NCBI GenBank assembly: GCA_036389135.1
Contig: DASVQP010000001.1
Coordinates: 1-64,000 of the forward strand
Direction: 5' to 3'
Source of the DNA: Longimicrobium sp.
GTDB taxonomy: Bacteria; Gemmatimonadota; Gemmatimonadetes; Longimicrobiales; Longimicrobiaceae
DNA: 64,000 nt
The notes under the pieces are model-generated. The model was given only the letters and a program-made list of their open reading frames with translations. It ran no database searches and was not told the origin of the DNA. The stretch's first letter is position 1, and each line of letters opens with the position of its first letter. Of the stretch, positions 44,732 through 52,985 are shown one piece after another. The position numbers and the translations under genes were made by a program.

Positions 44732-45525
44732 GCGTGCGGGTGCGCCCCGCCACGGCGGACGACGCCGAGGCGATGGTGGCGGTGATCCGCGAGGGCTTCG
44801 CGCCGGAGCTCCTCGACGCCATGATCTACGGGTGCGCGGGGATGGGCCGCTTCATCCGCGACGAGCTGGAGCTCCCCCCCGGCCTCTGCGACCGCACCTA
44901 CACCGTCGCGGAGCGGGACGGGGGCGTGCTGGGGTGCGTGGAGCTGCGCCGCCTGCCGGGCACGCTCATCCTCAACTACATCGCGGTGGGCGCGGAGCTG
45001 CGCTCGTCGGGCGTCGCCAGGCAGCTCCTGCTGGAGGCGATTCTGCAGGCGGGCGGCGAGCGCTACGGCAGCATGGTGCTGGACGTCTTCACCGACAACG
45101 GCGTCGCGCGCGGCTGGTACCAGCGGCTGGGCTTCGCGGCAGGGGACCACGCCGGGTGGTGGAGCGTGCCGATGCCCGGCGTCGCCCCCGGTGCGCCGCA
45201 CGCGGTCGTGAACGGCTTCCCCCAGGCGGAGGCGTCGCAGCTCCGGTTCGGCTTCTCGCAGCTCGACGTCACCACCGCGGACGGGAGCTACGCCGTGGGC
45301 CGCATGGGGGCGAAGTGGTTCCGCCTGTCGCAGGCGGCCGCGCTGCGCGACGGTGCGCTGCTCGCCACGCTGCGGATGCTGGACCCCGCGCGCGGGCTGC
45401 TCCTGCTCCTTCCGGAAGGGCAGCTCCCGGCCGAGGCCGCCCCCGGTGCCATCCGGCTGACGGAGAGCGAGCGGATGTCCATCGGCATCCCGGAGCTCCT
45501 CGGCCGGCTGCGGCAGGCTCGCTGA
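44728..45525 (+). CDS. GNAT acetyltransferase with extra C-terminal region
   Basis: 265 aa from GTG 44728 (GTGA overlap). Residues 1 to about 145 form a GNAT domain: VRVRPATADDAEAMVAVI, then the acetyl-CoA loop VGAELRSSGVARQLLLEAI and NGVARGWYQRLGF. The remaining 120 residues (from about VVNGFPQAEASQLRFG to the end) do not match anything I recognise. They contain LRDGALLATLRMLDPARG and end in basic residues. Context suggests N-acylation of an amino sugar or of an amino-acid substituent. The substrate is unknown. Confidence 0.78.
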   Translation: MSVRVRPATADDAEAMVAVIREGFAPELLDAMIYGCAGMGRFIRDELELPPGLCDRTYTVAERDGGVLGCVELRRLPGTLILNYIAVGAELRSSGVARQLLLEAILQAGGERYGSMVLDVFTDNGVARGWYQRLGFAAGDHAGWWSVPMPGVAPGAPHAVVNGFPQAEASQLRFGFSQLDVTTADGSYAVGRMGAKWFRLSQAAALRDGALLATLRMLDPARGLLLLLPEGQLPAEAAPGAIRLTESERMSIGIPELLGRLRQAR

Positions 45526-45537
45526 TTCCCCGTACCC

Positions 45538-46485
45538 GTGATCCCGGTGATCGAAAAGCTCGCGCGTGAGCAGCGGTTCCTGCGCCCCGTGCTCCCGTAC
45601 GGAACGGCGCGCGAGGCGCAGCAGGTGTTTCTGGAGGCGGCGCGGCTGGCCGAGGACGAGGTGGTCCTCCTTCCGGCGTTCATCGGCTGGTCGGCGCGCG
45701 AGGGGTCCGGTCTGTTCGATCCGATCCAGAACCTGGGGCTGGCCTACCGCTTCTACCCGGTCACGGCCGACCTGCGCGTGGACGTGGACGGATTCGCGGA
45801 GCTGCTGCGCAGGGAGCGGGTTGGCGTCGTGATCCTGGTGCACTACTTCGGCTACGTAGATCCCGGCTATCCCGTGCTGGTGGAGCTGGCGCGAGAGCAC
45901 GGCGCGCGGCTGGTGCTGGAAGACGAGGCGCACGCCATGCTCAGCGATTGGGTAGGCGGCGTCTGCGGGCGCGCGGGCGACGCGTGCATCGTGTCGCTCC
46001 ACAAGCTGTTCCCCGTGGCCACGGGCGGGGCGCTCGTCTTCAACACCCCGCGACACGAGATGCTGGGCCGCATCGATGCGCCTGACGGCGGTTCCGGCGC
46101 GCTCGGCTTCGACTTCGCCGAGATCGCGCGGCGGCGGGTGCGCAACGCGGCGCTCGTCGAGGAGCTGCTCCCGGAGCTGGCGGACGAGGTGGTCCCGCTC
46201 TGGCCCGGGCTCCCGGAAGGCGTCGTGCCGCAGACGTATCCCGTGGTGATCCGGCGGGCGTCGCGGAACGACCTGTACTTCCGCATGAACGAGGCGGGCT
46301 TCGGCGTCGTGAGCCTGTACCACACGCTGGTGAAGGAGCTGTCGGCGGACGACTTCCCCGCATCGCACCAGCTCGCGCGGCAGATCATGAACCTCCCCGT
46401 GCATCAGGACGCCGAGCCGCACCAGATCCGGGCGATGATGGAGGAGCTGGGGCGGCAGGTGCGGGCGCTTCCCGCCGCTCACTGA
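45538..46485 (+). CDS. Short DegT/DnrJ/EryC1-type PLP-dependent protein
   Basis: 315 aa from GTG 45538, shorter than the usual 370-400. It begins almost at the substrate loop (LPYGTAREAQQVFLEAARLA, where the family has a SGTxA motif). The cofactor residues are kept: Asp129 in LVLEDEAHAML stacks with the PLP ring, and Lys156 in IVSLHKLFPVATGG is the Schiff-base lysine. The first 15-20 residues and part of the N-terminal arm of normal family members are absent. It could be a sugar aminotransferase or, as in some short relatives, a 3-dehydratase or another PLP enzyme. A long inverted repeat follows the stop. Confidence 0.78.
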   Translation: MIPVIEKLAREQRFLRPVLPYGTAREAQQVFLEAARLAEDEVVLLPAFIGWSAREGSGLFDPIQNLGLAYRFYPVTADLRVDVDGFAELLRRERVGVVILVHYFGYVDPGYPVLVELAREHGARLVLEDEAHAMLSDWVGGVCGRAGDACIVSLHKLFPVATGGALVFNTPRHEMLGRIDAPDGGSGALGFDFAEIARRRVRNAALVEELLPELADEVVPLWPGLPEGVVPQTYPVVIRRASRNDLYFRMNEAGFGVVSLYHTLVKELSADDFPASHQLARQIMNLPVHQDAEPHQIRAMMEELGRQVRALPAAH

Positions 46486-46487
46486 AA

Positions 46488-46583
46488 ACAGCCTCACACC
46501 GAGCCACGGAGAGAACTGAAAGAACAGCGGAGAGGGTTCTCCGTGTCCTCGCCTTTTCCTCTGTGGCTCTGTGTGAGGCTGTT
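46488..46583. repeat. Long inverted repeat, copy 3
   Basis: The best-paired copy. The left arm from 46488 (ACAGCCTCACACCGAGCCAC) and the reverse complement of the right arm 46554-46582 agree at about 21 of the first 23 bases, with a loop of some 40 bases. It starts three bases after the aminotransferase stop, and its right end touches the TTG of the next promoter. A bidirectional terminator role is likely. Confidence 0.85.
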
Positions 46584-46609
46584 GTCTTTGTAGCTGGCGC
46601 CGCTATCTT
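46582..46609 (+). promoter_or_regulatory. Predicted promoter of the FemAB-like gene
   Basis: TTG at 46582-46584, 19 bases, then TATCTTCC at 46604-46611, about 65 bases before ATG 46673. It begins at the right end of inverted-repeat copy 3. Confidence 0.5.
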
Positions 46610-46672
46610 CCGCGGCTATTCCCCGTCCGGTGCGCTGGACGGCGGACTGGATCAATTCTTCGCGGGGAGCGG

Positions 46673-47743
46673 ATGAGCGACAGCGGTTTCAGGGTTCTGG
46701 ACGCGGCGGTCGAGGAGGATCGGCGGGAGTGGCTCGGGATGTGGGAAGCGTGGCCCCTGCGCGAGGTGTTCGCGCACCCGGACTACGTGGCGCTGTACGC
46801 GGAGGAGGGCGCGGGACGCGCGCGCTGCGCCGTCCTGCGCTCCGGCGGCGCGTCCGTGCTCTACCCGTTCGTGCAGCGCGACCTGCGCGGCGAGAAGTTC
46901 TGGGATGCGTCCGTGGGACCCGCGAGCGACCTGATCAGCCCCTACGGCTACGGCGGCGCCTACGCGTGGGGTGACGCGCCCGCCGGTCTCGCCACCGACT
47001 TCTGGTCCCGCTTCGACGGGTGGGCGCGGGAGGAAAAGGTCGTCTCCGAGTTCGTCCGCTTCTCGCTCTTTCCGGAGATCCTGCTCGACTATCCCGGCAC
47101 GCGCGAGGAGCGGCAGGACAACGTCGTCCGCTCGCTGGACCTGGACGAGGAGCGGATGTGGATGGACTTCGAGCACAAGGTGCGCAAGAACGTCAAGCGA
47201 GCGCAGCGCAGCGGCGTGACGGTGGAGCTGGACCCGGACGGCGCGCGGCTCGACGACTTCCTCCGCATCTACCAGTCGACGATGGACCGGCGGGAGGCCG
47301 ATTCGCGCTACTACTTCCCGCGGAGCTACTTTGAGCGCCTCCAGGGCGGGCTGGCGGGGCAGTTCATGTACTTCCACGCGCTGCTGGGCGGCGAGGTGAT
47401 CTCCACCGAGCTGGTGCTGGTCTCCGCGGAAAACGTGTACTCCTTTCTGGGCGGCACCGATCCGGAGGCGTTCGCCACGCGGCCCAACGACCTGCTCAAG
47501 CACGAGATCATCCGCTGGGCGGCGGGGGAGGGGAAGCGGCGCTTCGTGCTGGGGGGCGGCTACCAAAAGGATGACGGCATCTACCGCTACAAGCTGGCAT
47601 TCGCGCCCGGCGGGGCCACGCCGTACCATGTGGGCTACCGCGTCCTGGACCCCGAGCTATACGCCGCGCTGTCTCGCAACCGGCCCGGCGAGCCGGTGCC
47701 CGAAGCGTCCGCCGGCGGCTACTTTCCCGCGTATCGGGCATAA
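46673..47743 (+). CDS. FemAB/GNAT-like aminoacyl- or acyltransferase
   Basis: 356 aa, ATG 46673. Two GNAT-like halves. The first has HPDYVALYAEEGAGRARCAV and LYPFVQRDLRGEKFW. The second has HKVRKNVKRAQRSGVTVEL and YFPRSYFERLQGGLAGQFM, then ALLGGEVISTELVLVSAE with LGGTDPEAFATRPNDLLK. This is the FemAB/Acetyltransf_6 layout used by enzymes that add amino acids to peptidoglycan bridges or acyl groups to glycans. Similar genes occur beside exopolysaccharide and XrtA loci. The likely role is adding an amino acid or acyl group to an amino sugar, after the aminotransferases make the amine. Confidence 0.83.
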   Translation: MSDSGFRVLDAAVEEDRREWLGMWEAWPLREVFAHPDYVALYAEEGAGRARCAVLRSGGASVLYPFVQRDLRGEKFWDASVGPASDLISPYGYGGAYAWGDAPAGLATDFWSRFDGWAREEKVVSEFVRFSLFPEILLDYPGTREERQDNVVRSLDLDEERMWMDFEHKVRKNVKRAQRSGVTVELDPDGARLDDFLRIYQSTMDRREADSRYYFPRSYFERLQGGLAGQFMYFHALLGGEVISTELVLVSAENVYSFLGGTDPEAFATRPNDLLKHEIIRWAAGEGKRRFVLGGGYQKDDGIYRYKLAFAPGGATPYHVGYRVLDPELYAALSRNRPGEPVPEASAGGYFPAYRA

Positions 47744-47781
47744 GCGTTCCCGCCGAGGCGGCACTTACAGGTCATGAGCGA

Positions 47782-48933
47782 ATGAACGAACCGCGAGAGC
47801 GTATCTATCTGTCGAGCCCCCACATGGGCGGCGCGGAGCAGGAGCTGGTCGCCGACGCGTTCGCGACCAATTGGATCGCGCCGCTCGGCCCGCACGTGGA
47901 CGGATTCGAGCGCGAGTTCGCCGACATCGTGGGGAGCCCCCACGCCGCGGCGCTGAGCTCCGGCACGGCGGCCATCCACCTCGCGCTGATCCTGGCGGGG
48001 GTGGGGAGGGGCGACGAGGTCGTGGTGTCGTCGCTCACCTTCTCCGCGAGCGTGAATCCGATCCTGTACGTGGGCGCGACGCCGGTCTTCATCGACTGCG
48101 ACCGCGGCTCGTGGAACATGGACCCCGCGCTGCTGGCGCAGGCGCTGCGCGACCGCGCGCGAGCCGGGCGGCTGCCCAAGGCGGTCGTCGTGGTGCACCT
48201 GTACGGGCAGAGCGCGGACCTGGACCCCATCGTGGAGACGTGCCGCGAGCACGGCGTCACCCTCATCGAGGACGCGGCGGAAGCGCTCGGCGCCAGCTAC
48301 AAGGGCCGCAGCCCCGGCACGCTGGGGCAGACGGGGATCTTTTCCTTCAACGGGAACAAGGTCATCACCACCTCCGGGGGCGGGATGCTCGTGTCGGACG
48401 ACGCGGCGCTCATCGCGAAGGCGCGCAAGCTCGCCACGCAGGCGCGCGACCCGGCCCCGCACTACGAGCACTCGGAGATCGGCTACAACTACCGGCTCAG
48501 CAACGTGCTCGCGGCCATCGGGCGGGGGCAGCTGCGCGTGCTGGCCGACCGCGTCGCCGCGCGCCGCCGCAACTTCCACTTCTACGCGCGCGAGCTGGGC
48601 GGCCTTCCCGGCGTGGAGTTCATGCCCGAGGCGCCGTGGGGCACGCACAGCCGCTGGCTCACCTGCCTCACCATCGACCCCGCTGCCTTCGGCGCGGACC
48701 GCGAGACGCTGCGGCTTGCCTTCGAGGCCGAGGACATCGAGGCGCGCCCCGTGTGGAAGCCGATGCACCTGCAGCCGATCTTCGCCTCGCACGACTGCGT
48801 GGGGGGCGAAGTGGCCGCGGACCTCTTTGAGCGCGGGCTCTGCCTCCCCTCCGGCTCCAACCTGGAGACGAGCCACCTGGAGCGCGTGTGCGAGGTGGTG
48901 CACCGGCTGTCGAAGAACCCGCCCGCTTCCTGA
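47782..48933 (+). CDS. epsN: UDP-4-keto-6-deoxy-HexNAc aminotransferase (EpsN/PglE-like)
   Basis: 383 aa. RIYLSSPHMGGAEQ, NWIAPLGPHVDGFE and SWNMDPALL follow B. subtilis EpsN closely as I remember it. Asp164 in LIEDAAEALGASYKG and Lys193 in FSFNGNKVITTSGGGML are the PLP-binding pair. It should aminate UDP-2-acetamido-2,6-dideoxy-4-keto-glucose, the product of the dehydratase at 19029, using glutamate. It gives UDP-4-amino-4,6-dideoxy-GlcNAc, a bacillosamine precursor. No PglD/EpsM-type left-handed-helix acetyltransferase is in the window, so formyl- or other acyltransferases nearby may finish the sugar. Confidence 0.92.
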   Translation: MNEPRERIYLSSPHMGGAEQELVADAFATNWIAPLGPHVDGFEREFADIVGSPHAAALSSGTAAIHLALILAGVGRGDEVVVSSLTFSASVNPILYVGATPVFIDCDRGSWNMDPALLAQALRDRARAGRLPKAVVVVHLYGQSADLDPIVETCREHGVTLIEDAAEALGASYKGRSPGTLGQTGIFSFNGNKVITTSGGGMLVSDDAALIAKARKLATQARDPAPHYEHSEIGYNYRLSNVLAAIGRGQLRVLADRVAARRRNFHFYARELGGLPGVEFMPEAPWGTHSRWLTCLTIDPAAFGADRETLRLAFEAEDIEARPVWKPMHLQPIFASHDCVGGEVAADLFERGLCLPSGSNLETSHLERVCEVVHRLSKNPPAS

Positions 48934-49021
48934 GCGAAGCGCCCACGCCGCACCGCCACCGGCTGGCAATTTTCAATACACTGGCGGGCTGAATGGTACC
49001 CCGCGGTGATCGGCCCCGAAG

Positions 49022-49050
49022 TTGCCAGGGGGCGCGGGTATAGCTAGAGT
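49022..49050 (+). promoter_or_regulatory. Predicted promoter of the ugd-uxs operon
   Basis: TTGCCA at 49022-49027, 17 bases, then TAGAGT at 49045-49050, in an A/T-richer patch (TATAGCTAGAGTTAA). A leader of about 120 bases follows, with possible hairpins around 49068-49100. The gap 48934-49171 holds no gene. Confidence 0.48.
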
Positions 49051-49171
49051 TAACGGCTATCCGCGCGCGCGGCGGAGCCGCTCAAGCGGATCCGTCCAGT
49101 TGGCCTGTTCCCTCCGGCGAAGGCGAAGCGCCGCGCCGCGGACAGGTGAATTCTCAAGACCTCGGGATTTC

Positions 49172-50536
49172 ATGCATATCGCAGTGGTTGGAACGGGTTA
49201 TGTGGGCCTGGTGGCCGGCGCGTGCCTCGCCGAGACGGGCAACGACGTGGTCTGCTGCGACATCGACGCGGGGAAGATCGACCGGCTGAACAACGGCGAG
49301 ATCCCCATCTACGAGCCCGGCCTGGAGCCGCTCGTGGAGCGGAACCTCAAGGAGGGCCGCCTCACCTTCACCACCGACGTGCCCGGCGCGGCGGCGGCGG
49401 CCGAGGTGATCTTCATCGCCGTGGGCACCCCTCCGGGCGAGGATGGCTCGGCTGACCTGCAGCACGTGCTGGCCGTGGCCGAGACCATCGGCCGCAACAT
49501 GCCGGCGGACGGGCCGGAGAAGATCGTCATCACCAAGAGCACCGTGCCCGTGGGAACGGCCAACAAGGTGAGGGAGGCGATCGCCCGCCACACCGCGCGC
49601 CCCTTCCACGTCTGCTCCAACCCGGAGTTCCTCAAGGAAGGCGCCGCGGTGCAGGACTTCATGCGCCCGGACCGCGTGGTGGTCGGCGTGGACTCGGAGC
49701 ACGCGCGCGCCCGCCTGGCGGAGCTGTACGCGCCGTACGTGCGCTCGGGCAACCCGGTGCTCTTCATGGACATCGCGTCCGCCGAGATCACCAAGTACGC
49801 GGCCAACGCCATGCTGGCCACCCGCATCTCCTTCATGAACACCATCGCCGGGCTGTGCGAGGCGGTGGGCGCGGACGTGAGCCACGTGCGAAAGGGGATC
49901 GGCACGGACGAGCGCATCGGGCCCGGGTTCCTCTTCGCGGGGATCGGCTACGGCGGCTCCTGCTTCCCCAAGGACGTCAAGGCGCTGGTGCACACCCTGC
50001 GCGAGACCGGGGTGGACGCGGCGATCCTGGAAGGGGTGGAGCAGGTCAACGCGTCGCAGAAGCGGGTGCTGCTGGAGCGCGTGGTGGCCCAGTATGGCGA
50101 GGATCTCACCGGCCGCCGCTTCGCCGTGTGGGGGCTCTCGTTCAAGCCCGAGACGGACGACATGCGCGAGGCGCCCAGCCTCACGGTGGTGCGCGGGCTG
50201 TGCGAGCGCGGCGCCACGGTGAGCGCGCACGACCCAGAGGCGCGGCACGAGGCGGGGCGCTACTTCGCGGACCTGATCGCCACGGGGGCGCTCTCCCTGT
50301 GCGAGCACAACTACGACTGCCTCAACGGGGCCGACGCGCTGCTGGTGCTGACCGAGTGGGGCCCGTACCGCACGCCGGACTTCGACCGCATCCGCTCCAC
50401 CCTGGGCGAGCCGGTGGTCTTCGACGGGCGCAACCTGTGGGACCCGGCGCGCATGGCCGCCATGGGCTTCCGCTACCAGTCGATCGGCCGCCCCGCGTCC
50501 ACCCCCGCGGCGGCGCCGGCTGCCGCCAGCGCCTGA
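49172..50536 (+). CDS. ugd: UDP-glucose 6-dehydrogenase
   Basis: 454 aa from ATG 49172; the frame is open upstream but lacks homology. NAD motif [20 protein letters not shown], then [19 protein letters not shown]. Catalytic Cys near residue 265 in [19 protein letters not shown], and the C-terminal domain [18 protein letters not shown]. It oxidises UDP-glucose twice to UDP-glucuronate. The Ala-Pro-rich tail after GRPAST is a low-complexity end. UDP-GlcA feeds the two following genes, so the trio makes UDP-GlcA, UDP-xylose and UDP-GalA. Confidence 0.96.
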   Translation: MHIAVVGTGYVGLVAGACLAETGNDVVCCDIDAGKIDRLNNGEIPIYEPGLEPLVERNLKEGRLTFTTDVPGAAAAAEVIFIAVGTPPGEDGSADLQHVLAVAETIGRNMPADGPEKIVITKSTVPVGTANKVREAIARHTARPFHVCSNPEFLKEGAAVQDFMRPDRVVVGVDSEHARARLAELYAPYVRSGNPVLFMDIASAEITKYAANAMLATRISFMNTIAGLCEAVGADVSHVRKGIGTDERIGPGFLFAGIGYGGSCFPKDVKALVHTLRETGVDAAILEGVEQVNASQKRVLLERVVAQYGEDLTGRRFAVWGLSFKPETDDMREAPSLTVVRGLCERGATVSAHDPEARHEAGRYFADLIATGALSLCEHNYDCLNGADALLVLTEWGPYRTPDFDRIRSTLGEPVVFDGRNLWDPARMAAMGFRYQSIGRPASTPAAAPAAASA

Positions 50537-50546
50537 GGAGCCGGCG

Positions 50547-51506
50547 ATGCGCATCCTGATCACCGGCGCGGCGGGCTTCCTGGGCTCGCACCTGTGCGAC
50601 CGCTTCCTGGCCGAGGGGCACCAGGTGGTGGGGGTGGACAACTACCTCACCGGGCGCCCTGAGAACCTGGCGCATCTGGACGGGCGCGACGACTTCTCCT
50701 TCATCGAGCAGGACGTCACCGAGCACATCGAGGTGGACGGGCCGCTGGACGGAGTGCTGCACTTCGCCTCGCCCGCCTCGCCGGTGGACTACCTGGAGAT
50801 GCCGATCCAGACGCTCAAGGTGGGGTCGCTGGGGACGCACAAGGCGCTGGGGCTGGCCAAGGCCAAGGGGGCGCGCTTCCTTCTGGCCTCCACCAGCGAG
50901 GTGTACGGCGACCCGCTGGAGCACCCGCAGCCGGAGACGTACTGGGGGAACGTGAACCCGGTGGGGCCGCGCGGGGTGTACGACGAGGCCAAGCGCTTCG
51001 CCGAGGCGATGACGATGGCGTACCACCGCTTCCACGGGGTGGAGACGCGCATCGTGCGCATCTTCAACACGTACGGCCCGCGCATGCGCCCCGAGGACGG
51101 GCGCGTCGTCTCCAATTTCATCGTGCAGGCGCTGCGCGGCGACTCGCTCTCCGTGTACGGCGACGGCAGCCAGACGCGCTCCTTCACCTACGTGGACGAC
51201 CTGGTGGAGGGGATCTACCGGCTCTTCCACAGCGACCGTGCGGAGCCCACCAACATCGGCAACCCCGGCGAGTTCACCGTGCGCGAGCTGGCGGACCGGG
51301 TGCTGGCGCAAACGGAGAGCGCGTCCGCCATCGCGTGGCACCCGCTGCCGCAGGACGACCCCAAGGTGCGCAAGCCGGACATCACGGTGGCGCGCGCGGT
51401 GCTGGGGTGGGAGCCCACGGTGGACCTGGAGGAAGGGCTCCGCCGCACCATCCCCTACTTCCGCGGCGTGGTGGAAGCGGGAGCGATGGCGGTCCGCACC
51501 CTGTAG
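50547..51506 (+). CDS. uxs: UDP-glucuronate decarboxylase (UDP-xylose synthase)
   Basis: 319 aa, ATG 50547 after GAGGAG. NAD motif [35 protein letters not shown] (diagnostic for UXS), [17 protein letters not shown], catalytic [11 protein letters not shown] and [18 protein letters not shown]. It converts UDP-glucuronate to UDP-xylose via a 4-keto intermediate. It lies ten bases after ugd and six before the epimerase. It is a short soluble form without the N-terminal membrane anchor of eukaryotic enzymes. Confidence 0.95.
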   Translation: MRILITGAAGFLGSHLCDRFLAEGHQVVGVDNYLTGRPENLAHLDGRDDFSFIEQDVTEHIEVDGPLDGVLHFASPASPVDYLEMPIQTLKVGSLGTHKALGLAKAKGARFLLASTSEVYGDPLEHPQPETYWGNVNPVGPRGVYDEAKRFAEAMTMAYHRFHGVETRIVRIFNTYGPRMRPEDGRVVSNFIVQALRGDSLSVYGDGSQTRSFTYVDDLVEGIYRLFHSDRAEPTNIGNPGEFTVRELADRVLAQTESASAIAWHPLPQDDPKVRKPDITVARAVLGWEPTVDLEEGLRRTIPYFRGVVEAGAMAVRTL

Positions 51507-51511
51507 GACGC

Positions 51512-52486
51512 GTGAAGGTGCTCGTGACCGGTGGCGCCGGCTTCATCGGCGGCCACCTCTGCCAGCGCCTGCTGGACCGCGGCGACGAAGTGGTGTGCGT
51601 CGACAGCTTCGACAGCTTCTACGACCCGGCGATCAAGCGCGGGACCGCGGCCGCGCTGGCCCGGTCGCCGCGCTTCCGGCTGGTGGAGGGCGACATCCGC
51701 GACCTGGCCGGGCTGGAGCGCGAGCTCGCGGGCGCGGGAGTCGGCGCGATCGTGCACCTGGCGGCCCGCGCGGGGGTGCGGCCCTCCATCGAAGACCCCG
51801 TGCTCTACACGCAGGTCAACGTGGAGGGGACCGTCGCCATGCTGGAGCTGGCGCGCCGGTTGGGGGTGAAGCCGTTCGTCTTCGGCTCGTCGTCCAGCGT
51901 GTACGGCGACACGCCGGCCGTGCCCTTTCGCGAGGACGAGCCCGCGGCCACCCCCATCTCGCCGTACGCGGCCAGCAAGCGCGCGGGCGAGCTGCTCTGC
52001 CATGCCTACGCGCACCTGCACGGGCTGGCGGTGGTGTGCCTGCGCTTCTTTACCGTGTACGGCCCGCGGCAGCGGCCCGACCTGGCGATCCACAAGTTCG
52101 CGCGGCTGATGGCGGCGGGGGAGCCGATCCCCTTCTTCGGCGACGGCTCCACGCGGCGCGACTACACCTACGTCGACGACGTCGTGCAGGGGATCGAGGG
52201 CGCCATCGCCTACGCCGCGGCGCGCGATGCGTCGTTCGAGGTGTTCAACCTGGGCGAGAGCGACACGGTGCCGCTGGTGCGGCTGGTGGAGCTGCTGGGC
52301 GAGGCGATGGGGGTGACACCCGCGCTGCACCGCCTCCCCGCCCAGCCGGGAGACGTGGAGCGGACCTACGCCGACATCTCGCGCGCGCGGGCCCTGCTGG
52401 GTTATACTCCGCGCGTTCGAATCGAGGAGGGGATCCCCCGCTTCGTGGAGTGGTTCCGGAGCGGGCAGGCCCCCGCCGGGATCTGA
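51512..52486 (+). CDS. NAD-dependent epimerase, UDP-glucuronate 4-epimerase-like
   Basis: 324 aa from GTG 51512. [69 protein letters not shown] and catalytic YAASKRAGELL. The FYDP and AGVRPSI blocks fit UDP-glucuronate epimerases (CapI/LpsL type), which make UDP-galacturonate. Placement after ugd and uxs supports this. UDP-glucose 4-epimerase activity cannot be excluded. Confidence 0.88.
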   Translation: MKVLVTGGAGFIGGHLCQRLLDRGDEVVCVDSFDSFYDPAIKRGTAAALARSPRFRLVEGDIRDLAGLERELAGAGVGAIVHLAARAGVRPSIEDPVLYTQVNVEGTVAMLELARRLGVKPFVFGSSSSVYGDTPAVPFREDEPAATPISPYAASKRAGELLCHAYAHLHGLAVVCLRFFTVYGPRQRPDLAIHKFARLMAAGEPIPFFGDGSTRRDYTYVDDVVQGIEGAIAYAAARDASFEVFNLGESDTVPLVRLVELLGEAMGVTPALHRLPAQPGDVERTYADISRARALLGYTPRVRIEEGIPRFVEWFRSGQAPAGI

Positions 52487-52579
52487 CCGAAACGCCGGCC
52501 GAAGGGCGCCGCGCCGCCATGCCGGCGGGGGCGGCACCCCGGCCGGCGCGACTGCAACTGATTCAAGACCGATACTTCC

Positions 52580-52951
52580 ATGACAGAGGCAACCGTGCAC
52601 ACCAACGCAGTTCCCCTCACCACACCCAAGATCGTCGACAAGCCCTGGGGGCGCGAAGTGTGGTACGCGCACGAAGAACGCTACGCCGGCAAGATCCTCG
52701 AGGTCACCCGCGGCCACGCGCTCTCGCTGCAGAAGCACGAGCGCAAGCAGGAGACGATGTACCTGCAGTCCGGGCGCCTGCTGTACCACTTCAACGGCGT
52801 CGACTTCGAGATGGAGCCGGGCCAGTGCATCACCGTGCGCCCCGGCGACGTGCACCGCATCGAGGCGCTGGAGGATGCGGTGATCCTGGAGGTCAGCACC
52901 CCCGAGCTGGACGACGTCATCCGCCTGGAAGACCGCTACGGCCGGGGCTGA
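52580..52951 (+). CDS. Cupin domain protein, phosphomannose-isomerase-II-like
   Basis: 123 aa. A single cupin: IVDKPWGREVWYAHEERYAG, LSLQKHERKQETMYLQSG (metal-binding His/Glu cluster), ITVRPGDVHRIEALED and STPELDDVIRLEDRYGR. This equals the C-terminal isomerase domain of the type II mannose-6-phosphate isomerase/GDP-mannose pyrophosphorylase, here free-standing. It may isomerise a sugar phosphate or bind a nucleotide sugar for the locus. No pyrophosphorylase half is present in the window. TACTTC lies only seven bases before its ATG, too close to judge as a promoter. Confidence 0.82.
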   Translation: MTEATVHTNAVPLTTPKIVDKPWGREVWYAHEERYAGKILEVTRGHALSLQKHERKQETMYLQSGRLLYHFNGVDFEMEPGQCITVRPGDVHRIEALEDAVILEVSTPELDDVIRLEDRYGRG

Positions 52952-52985
52952 GCGCGCCGCCGGGCGCGCCGCCCCCGCCGCGGGG

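Noticed and set aside
39147-47743. XrtA/PEP-CTERM exopolysaccharide locus, suggested by asparagine synthetase, deacetylase and FemAB genes
   Set aside because: No exosortase, PEP-CTERM protein or PrsK/PrsR genes occur in the window, so the label is not supported; only the partial likeness is noted.
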